Source of the DNA: Fimbriiglobus ruber
GTDB taxonomy: Bacteria; Planctomycetota; Planctomycetia; Gemmatales; Gemmataceae
DNA: 64,000 nucleotides
Reading direction: 5' to 3'
Assembly: GCF_002197845.1 (NCBI RefSeq)
Contig: NZ_NIDE01000017.1
Span: forward strand, 728,712-792,711
The position numbers and the translations under genes are program-made. The notes under the pieces are model-generated. The model searched no databases, was not told the DNA's origin, and worked only from the letters and a program-made list of their open reading frames with translations. Positions 44,151 to 52,102 of the stretch are shown here, one piece after another; positions within the stretch are counted from its first letter, which is position 1, and each line of letters begins with the position of its first letter.

Positions 44151-45367
44151 TGTCCGACACAGAACAGCTATTTTGGATCCTGACGGCCCTGACCGTGGCG
44201 TTCTCGGTCGTGTGGGTTCGCCCCGGTGAAGTCCTGTTCGTCTCCCAATTCGGCGAACGCCCCCGGCCCCGGTCGGGCGGGGGCGCCTTCCTGCGCAACG
44301 ATTACGGCGGGCTGCTGTTCGGCAACCTCACCCCGTTCGGTTACACGGCCGTCGGCGCCCCCTGGCCGGTGGCCGTATCGCCGGTCGGGATCGTTGCCGG
44401 GTCGTCGGCCACGGAACCGCCGTTCGACGGGTTAGACGACGTGGGCGGGTGCATGTCGTTCGGCGACATCAAAAGCGCCACTCACGACGGCCGAACACTC
44501 CTGGTGAACGGCCGCCCGTTCGTCTCGTGCAAATCGCCGGCGCTCGCGGCCCGGTGGACGGGTTGGCTGACGGAACTGAAGGCGCTCCCCCCGGAAGACC
44601 GCGAGCAGCGAATCGTCCAGGCGTTGACGCGGAGCTATGACCCCGTTGAGGCCGGGCGAGTGTTCGCCAGCTGTCGCGAACAGACCACCAATCTCAGGCG
44701 GGCCTCCCAGGTGCTTTTTGGGTATTGCTATCTGGCTTTCGCGGGCTTGTTACTCGGATACTTGACGATCTCGCTAAGCCCGATCTTCATCGGGTACGGC
44801 ATGCTGATCTTGCTTACGTTTTACGAGTACCGTCGGGCCACCCGCGCGGTCGGGAGGCCCGACGCCGAGAAAGCCGGGTGGATGCTCCTGGTGTCGCCGG
44901 CCGATGCGTTTCGGGCGGCCGACAAACTGGTTCGTTCGATCGTCGACGAGTTCCACCCGGCCGCGATCGGCGTCGGCGTGGCGGGGATGACTGCGAACGA
45001 CTCGTTCGTGAGGCGGGCCAAGCTCGATTTGCTTTATCCCCGCCCGCGACCCCGACCCCGTCAGGCGGTCGATCGGCGGGCGGCGGAGGTCGTCGATTGG
45101 TTCACGACTGTCACCCAAACCGCGATCGCGGACAAACTCGGCGGGGTCGAACTCAACGCCCCCGAGCGCGAGGTCGAGGCCATCATGTATTGCCCGCGCT
45201 GCGAAATGCAATACATCCGTGCGGGGACGTGCCCGGCGTGCGCCATCCCACTGAAGCCCTTCGCTGCCCCGGTCACGGTCCCGCCGCCAAAGAGTGCCCA
45301 GCCGGGCAGCGCGAGACCCGCGGCGAAAGTCCGTGTTCGCCCGCGGCACCGGAAGAGGCGCAAGTAG
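44150..45367 (+). CDS. Membrane protein with C-terminal zinc ribbon, function unknown
   Basis: A 405-residue protein translated from the ATG that overlaps the DUF2167 stop. It has an N-terminal helix (LFWILTALTVAFSVVWVRPG), two central helices (ASQVLFGYCYLAFAGLLLGY, then SPIFIGYGMLILLTFYEY), and a C-terminal zinc ribbon CPRCEMQYIRAGTCPAC. A very basic tail (VRVRPRHRKRRK) ends it. The soluble parts have no recognised domain. The coupling with DUF2167 suggests the two proteins form a membrane complex; that is inference. Confidence 0.7.
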   Translation: MSDTEQLFWILTALTVAFSVVWVRPGEVLFVSQFGERPRPRSGGGAFLRNDYGGLLFGNLTPFGYTAVGAPWPVAVSPVGIVAGSSATEPPFDGLDDVGGCMSFGDIKSATHDGRTLLVNGRPFVSCKSPALAARWTGWLTELKALPPEDREQRIVQALTRSYDPVEAGRVFASCREQTTNLRRASQVLFGYCYLAFAGLLLGYLTISLSPIFIGYGMLILLTFYEYRRATRAVGRPDAEKAGWMLLVSPADAFRAADKLVRSIVDEFHPAAIGVGVAGMTANDSFVRRAKLDLLYPRPRPRPRQAVDRRAAEVVDWFTTVTQTAIADKLGGVELNAPEREVEAIMYCPRCEMQYIRAGTCPACAIPLKPFAAPVTVPPPKSAQPGSARPAAKVRVRPRHRKRRK

Positions 45368-45550
45368 AAGCCGTCATCACGGCCGCGCCGGCTTCACAAT
45401 CTTCCTATCTTCAAAACGAACATTTTTTTCTTGCCCCCGGTTCTGTTCGGACCGAAACTTCGATGGCCCTCCCGCGTTTATTGTTCAGGACGCCGTGCCC
45501 GCTCGACGTCCCGGTGACTCCCGCCTCATACCGCCCGCCGGTCTCTTCCC

Positions 45551-47992
45551 ATGCGAACGCTCCGCACAACCCTCATTGTTGCCGCCGTTTGCGTCGTTTG
45601 CCCCGCCGTTCGGGCGGGTGTCGAACTGCCCGGCGGTGCGAAGATCGAAACGGTCGACTTCGAGCGGCACGTCATGGGGCTGCTCTCCAAGACCGGGTGC
45701 AACTCGGGATCGTGCCACGGATCGTTCCAGGGCAAGAACGGGTTCCGCCTGTCGCTGTTCGGGTTCGAGCCGACCATGGACTTCGCGGCCCTCACCCGCG
45801 ACAACCTCGGCCGGCGGGTCGACACCCAGCACCCCGAAAACAGCCTCCTGCTCCTGAAAGCCGTCGGCGCGACGCGGCACGAAGGCGGGATGCGGTTCGG
45901 CAAGGACGCGTGGACGTACAACGTCTTCCGCGAGTGGATTCGCCAGGGGGCGACCTGGACCCCCGGTCGCGGGGCCATCGCCGAATTGAGCGTCTCCCCG
46001 CCCGACTTTGCCGTGGTGAAGAACGGTGAGACGCTCGCCGTCAAGGTCACCGCCACCTTCACTGACGGCACCCGCGAAGACGTGACGCCGTTCTGCGACT
46101 TCCGCGTCAGCGACGACGCGATCGCGACCGTCTCGCCCGTCGGCGTGGTCGCCGCCCGTCAACCGGGGGACGCCGGGTTGACCGTCCTGTATCGTGGGAC
46201 CGTCCGCGCCGTACGTGTGCTCGTTCCGGCCCCGGGTAAGGCGCCGTTCCCGAACCTGTCTGCGTCGAACACGATCGATCGCGAGGTGTTCGCCAAGCTC
46301 CGCCTCTTGAACATGACCCCGTCCGACCTGAGCGGGGACGCCGAGTTCCTTCGGCGGGTGACGATCGACACGATCGGCTCGCTGCCGACGCCGGCCGAAG
46401 TTCGGGCGTTCGTGGCCGACACCTCGCTGGAAAAGCGGGCCAAGAAGATCGACGAACTGCTCGCCCACCCGCTCCACGCGGCCCTCTGGGCGACCAAGCT
46501 CAGCGACATCACAGGGAACAGCACTGTCGCCCTCGAAAACCCGGTCCAGCTCCAGGCCAAGCGGAGCCAGCTCTGGCACGACTGGCTCCGTAAGCGGGTT
46601 GCCGACAACCAGCCTTACGACCAGCTCGCCCGCGACATCCTGACCGCCACCAGCCGGGACGACATGACGCCGGCCGAGTGGGTGGAGTGGGTGAAGAAGA
46701 TCGACGCGCACATCGACCCGAACGCGGGCCAGAACGAGGGGAAGGCGAAGGCTCCGCCGGCCGCGGCCGGGTTTGGCAGCGAGTATGTGAACAAGAAAAC
46801 GCTCGACCTCTTCTGGCGCCGGCAGCAGAACGTGCCGGTCGAGATTTGGGGCGAAAAGGTCGCGGCTGCGTTCCTGGGCGTCCGCCTCGAATGCGCCCAG
46901 TGCCACAAGCACCCGACCGACCGGTGGACCCAGGAAGACTATTGGGGATTCGCCAACCTGTTCGCCCCCGTGACCTTCCTGAACAACCAGTTCAGCAGCA
47001 CCGACGTCAAGAAACTGGCGGACGAGGAGAACAAGAAGCGCCGCGACGCGGCGGCCGCCAAGAACAACCAGATCAACCAGGTCCGCGAGGTGTACTACGG
47101 ATTCAGCGGGCGGAACGCGGCCCTGCGGCCGATCCCGTCCACGAAGAAGGTTGTCGGAGCGAAACCGCTCGGGGGCGACGAGTGGGCGCACAAGGCCGGC
47201 GTCGACACCCGCGTCAAACTCTGGGAGTGGATGCACGACCCGAAGAACTCGTTCTTCGCCCGCAGCTTTGTGAATCGCGTATGGGCTCACTACTTCGGCG
47301 TCGGCATCGTCAACCCGGTGGACGACTTCTCCCAGGCCAACCCGCCGACCAACCCGCGATTGCTCGACGCCTTGGCGCAGGAATTCATCGCCAGCGGGTT
47401 CGACATCCGCGCCCTGGAGCGGTCGGTCCTGGTCAGCCGGACCTACCAGCTCTCCTCGACGCCGAACGAATCGAACCGCTTCGATAAAAACAACTACGCC
47501 CACTCCTACGTTCGACCGCTGATGGCTGAGCAGGTGGTGGACGTGCTGAACGCGGCGATCGGGGTCGATGAACAGTTCGCGAACGAGGCCCCGGTTGGTA
47601 AGAAAATGATCGAGATCGGGGCCAGCCGACTGAACAACGGGAACCTGAACTACGTCCTCCGTATCTTCGGCCGCCCGCCCCGGACGACGGCGTGCGATTG
47701 TGAACGGGCCGCCGACCCGGCCCTGCCGCAAACGCTCTTCCGCATGACCGACCCGGCGATCCTGCAAAAGCTCCGCACCCCGACTAACCGGGCGGCCAAG
47801 CTCGCCCGCGACAAAGTCGCCGACGAGGTCGCCGTGGACGAACTCTTCCTCGCAGTCCTGGGCCGTGCCCCAACTGAGACTGAGAAGTCGAAGGCCAAAA
47901 CCTACGTCGCTGGGAGCAAGACCAAGGCCGAAGGGTACCAAGACGTCCTCTGGGCGTTGATTAACACCCGCGAGTTTATTTTGAACCACTGA
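45551..47992 (+). CDS. DUF1549/DUF1553 exported planctomycete protein with Ig-like domain
   Basis: An 813-residue protein with a signal peptide (TTLIVAAVCVVCPAVRA). Near the N-terminus is CNSGSCHGSFQGKNGFRLSL, a haem-like site with four residues between the Cys (Cys50, Cys55, His56) instead of two. A BIG2-like Ig domain follows (VTATFTDGTREDVTPFCDFR). DUF1549 starts near FLRRVTIDTIGSLPTPAEVR and DUF1553 near EWMHDPKNSFFARSFVNRVW, with YFGVGIVNPVDDFSQANPPT and the C-terminal LFLAVLGRAPTETEKSKA. The DUF1501 gene follows 106 bases later, the usual pairing for this family. Confidence 0.94.
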   Translation: MRTLRTTLIVAAVCVVCPAVRAGVELPGGAKIETVDFERHVMGLLSKTGCNSGSCHGSFQGKNGFRLSLFGFEPTMDFAALTRDNLGRRVDTQHPENSLLLLKAVGATRHEGGMRFGKDAWTYNVFREWIRQGATWTPGRGAIAELSVSPPDFAVVKNGETLAVKVTATFTDGTREDVTPFCDFRVSDDAIATVSPVGVVAARQPGDAGLTVLYRGTVRAVRVLVPAPGKAPFPNLSASNTIDREVFAKLRLLNMTPSDLSGDAEFLRRVTIDTIGSLPTPAEVRAFVADTSLEKRAKKIDELLAHPLHAALWATKLSDITGNSTVALENPVQLQAKRSQLWHDWLRKRVADNQPYDQLARDILTATSRDDMTPAEWVEWVKKIDAHIDPNAGQNEGKAKAPPAAAGFGSEYVNKKTLDLFWRRQQNVPVEIWGEKVAAAFLGVRLECAQCHKHPTDRWTQEDYWGFANLFAPVTFLNNQFSSTDVKKLADEENKKRRDAAAAKNNQINQVREVYYGFSGRNAALRPIPSTKKVVGAKPLGGDEWAHKAGVDTRVKLWEWMHDPKNSFFARSFVNRVWAHYFGVGIVNPVDDFSQANPPTNPRLLDALAQEFIASGFDIRALERSVLVSRTYQLSSTPNESNRFDKNNYAHSYVRPLMAEQVVDVLNAAIGVDEQFANEAPVGKKMIEIGASRLNNGNLNYVLRIFGRPPRTTACDCERAADPALPQTLFRMTDPAILQKLRTPTNRAAKLARDKVADEVAVDELFLAVLGRAPTETEKSKAKTYVAGSKTKAEGYQDVLWALINTREFILNH

Positions 47993-48002
47993 CCGCCCGT
48001 TC

Positions 48003-48024
48003 CGCCCGGACTCTTCTCCGGGCG
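48003..48024. terminator. Small hairpin between DUF1549/1553 and DUF1501 genes
   Basis: CGCCCGGA (48003-48010) pairs with TCCGGGCG (48017-48024). It could reduce read-through or protect mRNA ends between the two genes; there is no U-run. Confidence 0.35.
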
Positions 48025-48098
48025 AAACGTAAAGTAAAATTCCGAAAACGCTTTACCCCACCGACTCGACTCTAACCCCACCCCGCCGGAGATTTTTC

Positions 48099-49460
48099 AT
48101 GTCCCTTCTCCGAACCGACTGCGAAGGCTTTCACCGCCGCGACTTCATCCAGGCGGGCACCGCCGGCCTGCTCGGGATGTCGCTCCCGGGGCTCCTGGCG
48201 TCCGAAGCACACGCCAAGGCCAAGAACGACGAGACGGGTGCCCAGAAGCCCAAGGCCAAGAGCGTGATCGTCGTGTGGCTCGCCGGCGGGCCGGCCACCA
48301 TCGACATGTGGGACAACAAGCCCGAGGCGCCGGAAGGCGTCCGCGGCGAGTTCAAGTCGATCACCACCAGCGCCCCGGGCGTCCAGTTCAGCGAACACCT
48401 GCCGAAGATGGCCAAGGTGGCCGACAAGGTGAGCGTGGTCCGGTCGCTGTACCACACGATCCCGTCGCACGGCCCGGCTACCACGTTCATGACCACCGGG
48501 AACAAGCCGACGGCCGCCCTCCGCTACCCGTCGATCGGGTCGGTCGCCGCCCGTCTGCTCTCGACCGAGACGGGCATCCCGCCGTACGTCTCGTTCGTTG
48601 ACCAGCGGGACGGGGCGAGCGGCGCCGGCTACCTCGGCACCAGCTTCAACCCGTTCATCATCGAGGGGAACGGCGGCGGGGGCAAAGGCGGGAAAGGCGG
48701 GAACGCCGCCGCGGCGGCCTCCTTCCGGCTCCGCGGCATCACCCTGCCGGACGGCGTCTCCCTCTCCGACCTGGACAAGCGCGACCAGCTCCTACGGACG
48801 TTCGACGACGGCTTCCGGACTATCGACAAGAACAACGATCTCGTCGAGGGGCTCGACACCTTCCACAAACAGGCCCTGGAAATCCTGCGGTCGGACAAGA
48901 CCAAGAAGGCGTTCAACCTGAGCGAAGAGTCGGCGTCGCTCCGCGAGCAGTACGGCACCGGCCCGATCGGCCCGGCCGCCCTCGCCGCCCGGCGGCTCGT
49001 CGAGGCCGGCGTCCGCTTCGTCACCCTCGGGTTTGGCGGCTGGGACACCCACCGCGAGAACTTCACGAACCTGAAGACCAAGCAGCTCCCGTCCCTCGAC
49101 CAGGCGTTATCCGCGCTGATCGCCGACCTGGCTGCCCGCGGTCTGCTGGACAGCACCATCGTGATGTGCGCCGGCGAGTTCGGCCGGACCCCGAAGATCA
49201 ACAAGACCGCCGGCCGTGACCACTGGGCCCGGTCGATGGCTTGCGTCCTCGCGGGCGGCGGCATCAAGCGGGGCTACGCCCACGGCAAGACCGACGCCAG
49301 CGGCATGGCTCCAGACCTCGACCCGTGTACGCCGGACGACGTGGCCGCCACGATCTTCCGCCAGCTCGGCATCCGCAACGACACCGAACTCCAGACCCCG
49401 ACCGGCCGCCCCGTCCAGCTCTTCCGCGAGGGCAAAGCCATTGACAAGCTGATCGGCTAA
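48099..49460 (+). CDS. DUF1501-family exported protein
   Basis: A 453-residue protein of the DUF1501 family, which lies in the alkaline-phosphatase-like/sulfatase superfamily. A twin-arginine-type signal (FHRRDFIQAGTAGLLGMSLP) is at the N-terminus. Diagnostic segments are KSVIVVWLAGGPATIDMWDN, VRSLYHTIPSHGPATTFMTT, RFVTLGFGGWDTHRENFTNL, TIVMCAGEFGRTPKINKTAG and RDHWARSMACVLAGGGIKRG. It is the partner of the upstream DUF1549/1553 protein. Function not established; hydrolysis of sulfate or phosphate esters is a guess from the superfamily. Confidence 0.95.
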   Translation: MSLLRTDCEGFHRRDFIQAGTAGLLGMSLPGLLASEAHAKAKNDETGAQKPKAKSVIVVWLAGGPATIDMWDNKPEAPEGVRGEFKSITTSAPGVQFSEHLPKMAKVADKVSVVRSLYHTIPSHGPATTFMTTGNKPTAALRYPSIGSVAARLLSTETGIPPYVSFVDQRDGASGAGYLGTSFNPFIIEGNGGGGKGGKGGNAAAAASFRLRGITLPDGVSLSDLDKRDQLLRTFDDGFRTIDKNNDLVEGLDTFHKQALEILRSDKTKKAFNLSEESASLREQYGTGPIGPAALAARRLVEAGVRFVTLGFGGWDTHRENFTNLKTKQLPSLDQALSALIADLAARGLLDSTIVMCAGEFGRTPKINKTAGRDHWARSMACVLAGGGIKRGYAHGKTDASGMAPDLDPCTPDDVAATIFRQLGIRNDTELQTPTGRPVQLFREGKAIDKLIG

Positions 49461-49809
49461 AAGACGTAGTCATCAGGTCTTCAAGTCATCAAGTCAACAG
49501 CCGGCCTCTCCCCCGGCTGTTGACTCGTTGTGGTGGGCATCAATCCTGCCTCCGTTTGCCCTCTCTTCCGACTTGATGACCTGAAGACTTGACGACTTGA
49601 TGACGTATTCTCCTCTCGCCCAAATTGGTTAAAACCCCCTTAACACGGGGGTTTCCGCTTGCGGCAGTCATGACTTTCGGTTAAGCCAAAATGAGATCGG
49701 CCGCCCGGCTCGCGTGGGTGGCCGGTCGTCTTTTGTCTGCCACGCTCGGCCCACGACAGGCTGACCGATCTGCCTTATCTCCGGTCGGCTCGCGAATGAG
49801 GGACCGCTT
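49461..49809. other. Intergenic region with family E repeats
   Basis: About 350 bases after the DUF1501 gene. The family E cluster at 49469-49604 fills the first half. The second half should hold the promoter of the gene at 49810; it also has a run AACCCCCTTAACACGGGGGTT at about 49634-49651, a short palindrome. Confidence 0.5.
49469..49604. repeat. Family E repeat cluster (copy 2)
   Basis: Left arm 49469-49494 contains TCTTCAAGTCATCAAGTC; right arm 49569-49604 contains GACTTGACGACTTGATGAC. The units are 8-9 bases and the arms are inverted relative to each other. A perfect 11-bp hairpin (TCAACAGCCGG, 49494-49504 with 49513-49523) sits between them. Same unit as at 29761-29888. Confidence 0.85.
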
Positions 49810-51867
49810 ATGTACCGCACCACCGCCCTCGCTTCGCTCCTTATCCTTGCCGGTGTAACTGTTTCGGGCGCCGAAAAGGCCGCCGCGCCGGCCACGGAAG
49901 TCGGCCGACTCATCGAGCAACTCGGCAGCCCGGACTTCCGGAAACGGGAGGCGGCGTCGGCGGAACTGAGCGACATCGGCCCGCCGGCGCTGGTAGCGCT
50001 GCGGGCCGCCGCCGCGTCGGCGGACGATTCGGAGGTCGCCCACCGGGCGGCCGCCTTGGTCGAGACGATCGGCCGGCGGCTCGACAGCGACCGCGCGCTC
50101 GTGCCGACTCTGGTCGAACTCGATTTCACCGACACGCCGCTGGCGGAGGTGCTGGCCGTCCTCGCCGCCCGGACCGGATACGCGATCGAGCACGCGGCCG
50201 TTCCGCAGACGCGGGTGACGGTCAAGACGGGCGGCAAAGTGCCGTTCTGGGACGCGGTCGAAGCCGTGGCTGCCGCCGCGAAGCTGGAAGCGACCGTGAC
50301 CGCCGCGAACGGGCCGGGGCTCCCGCCACAATTCGGGGCCGCCACTCCCCCTCGCCCCGGCGACCGCGCCGACGCCCGGCCGGAGGAATTCCCCGCTCCC
50401 GTCAAGCCGGTGCCGGTTCCGCCGCGCCCCGCGGCCGTCGCCCCGAAGGGAGAGCCGGCCGAAGCGGGGGTGCAGAAGTCGACGGCCGAACAGATCGCCG
50501 AACTCACGAAATCTCAGGCCGAACTCATCGCCGAACTCAGGCGCGTTCAAGGGAAGCTGCAAGCCGCTCCCACGATCGAGGAACGGACGAAACTAGCCCA
50601 GGAGCAGCGGACCGTCGCCGCCAAAGCCACCGCCATCGGGGCCGAGATTCAGATCCTCCGCGAGCGCCAACTGGCTGACTTGCAGGAAGACATGCAGGCC
50701 CGGCAGGGGGCGATCCTCCAGGCCCGCCGGATGGGCGGGATTCGCGGGAATCGCACCTATCCCCTGTACAGCACCGCCCCGCTCACGACAGTCGTTTTCC
50801 GCCCGAAAGCTCCGGCCCCGAGTGCGGCCTGCCGGACCGGGGCCGTTCGCGTGGACGCGGGCCGGGTTCCGGTCGACGTGCTGAACACCGTGCCCGCGGA
50901 CACCCTGGCGGTGGCCGTTCAGTGCGCCCCCGAGCCGAAACTCCGGTGGCTCGGGGCCGAGTCCGTCCGCGTGACGCGGGCGGTGGACGACGCCGGCCAC
51001 ACCCTGAGCGCGCTCGTCGCCCCGGACAGCGACCCGGTCAACCGCTTCATGGCCGTCCGCGGCGGGCGGATCATGGTCGGCGGCGGGCTCGTGGTCGTCC
51101 AGGCGGGCGAGAACGGGCGACGCGGGCCGGCGCTCGACACGGCGACCCAGATTCTCGTCCGCTTCAAAGGCTCCGACGGGACCGCTCCCAAGCGGCTCAA
51201 GGAGTTTTCCGGCGTCGTCCGCGGGGTCATCCGGGGCGGCCCGACCGAGGTCGTGGCGGCGGACGGACTCGACCGCGCGGCGCCGGGCACGGTCGACGGG
51301 ATCGGCGGGGTCAACATGAAGGTCGTCCGCACGACGCCCCCGAAAGACGAGGGGGATTTATACATGGTGGACGTGATCGTCCGGTACAATCCGAACGACA
51401 TCCAGCCCGCGTCCACGATGGATGAAACGGTCTACACGCAGGGCGGGCTTCGCGTCATCCAGCGCGGTGGCGGCGGGGCGGTCGTCAACGCCCTCACCCC
51501 GGCCGACGTGACCGACGACGAATGGGCTCCCGTCGTCCGCGGGCTGACGGCGACCGACCCGAATGGCAAACAACTGTCCCTGGCGCTCTCTCGATTCCGC
51601 CGGACGTTCGACGGTAGCGGCGCGGTGGCGGACCAGATCACCGTCTTCGTCCGCGGTGCCGACAAGGGCCGGGCCACCCCAGCGCGGGTGGCGTTTCGGG
51701 CCAGCCGCACGCACACGATCGACGTGCCATTCCAGTTGAACGACGCGCCGGTCGCCGCGGGCGGGGCCGCGTCACCCGTCGCGGCCAATCCGCCCACGCC
51801 GACCATCCTACCGGCCGTGATCCCCGGCTTCGTCCCGCCCGTTCCGGTTCCGGCCCCGAAGCCGTAG
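49810..51867 (+). CDS. Exported HEAT/STN-like protein with coiled coil, function unknown
   Basis: A 685-residue protein with a signal peptide (TTALASLLILAGVTVSGA). Residues about 30-90 look like one or two HEAT-type repeats (LIEQLGSPDFRKREAASAEL, GPPALVALRAAAASADDSEV). Next is a segment like the STN/secretin N domain (LVELDFTDTPLAEVLAVLAA, RVTVKTGGKVPFWDAVEAVA). A Pro-rich linker and a coiled coil follow at about 215-300 (STAEQIAELTKSQAELIAEL). The remaining 380 residues are beta-rich and unassigned, with a Pro-rich end. It precedes the second ECF sigma fusion by 235 bases on the same strand. Confidence 0.65.
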   Translation: MYRTTALASLLILAGVTVSGAEKAAAPATEVGRLIEQLGSPDFRKREAASAELSDIGPPALVALRAAAASADDSEVAHRAAALVETIGRRLDSDRALVPTLVELDFTDTPLAEVLAVLAARTGYAIEHAAVPQTRVTVKTGGKVPFWDAVEAVAAAAKLEATVTAANGPGLPPQFGAATPPRPGDRADARPEEFPAPVKPVPVPPRPAAVAPKGEPAEAGVQKSTAEQIAELTKSQAELIAELRRVQGKLQAAPTIEERTKLAQEQRTVAAKATAIGAEIQILRERQLADLQEDMQARQGAILQARRMGGIRGNRTYPLYSTAPLTTVVFRPKAPAPSAACRTGAVRVDAGRVPVDVLNTVPADTLAVAVQCAPEPKLRWLGAESVRVTRAVDDAGHTLSALVAPDSDPVNRFMAVRGGRIMVGGGLVVVQAGENGRRGPALDTATQILVRFKGSDGTAPKRLKEFSGVVRGVIRGGPTEVVAADGLDRAAPGTVDGIGGVNMKVVRTTPPKDEGDLYMVDVIVRYNPNDIQPASTMDETVYTQGGLRVIQRGGGGAVVNALTPADVTDDEWAPVVRGLTATDPNGKQLSLALSRFRRTFDGSGAVADQITVFVRGADKGRATPARVAFRASRTHTIDVPFQLNDAPVAAGGAASPVAANPPTPTILPAVIPGFVPPVPVPAPKP

Positions 51868-52102
51868 CCGGCTGACCTGCTCACAAGTCCGTCCAGTTCC
51901 CTTTCGCCGACCGAGGAGATGTCCCGGTCGCGTCGAAGTCCGTCCCTGTCGCCACGCGTTCTCAACCGCGCCCGTTCATTTCGCCCATTCCCCTCGCACA
52001 TTCCGCTGGCCAAAATCGAGAATCTGGTTAACTCGCGCGACGCGCCGGGTGGTCCGTGGGCAGTATCAGAGTGTCAGGCACGACCCGACGACGAGGAACG
52101 GC

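Noticed and set aside
45485-47989. 834-codon minus frame over the DUF1549/1553 gene
   Set aside because: Antisense shadow with no domain; the sense gene has all family motifs.
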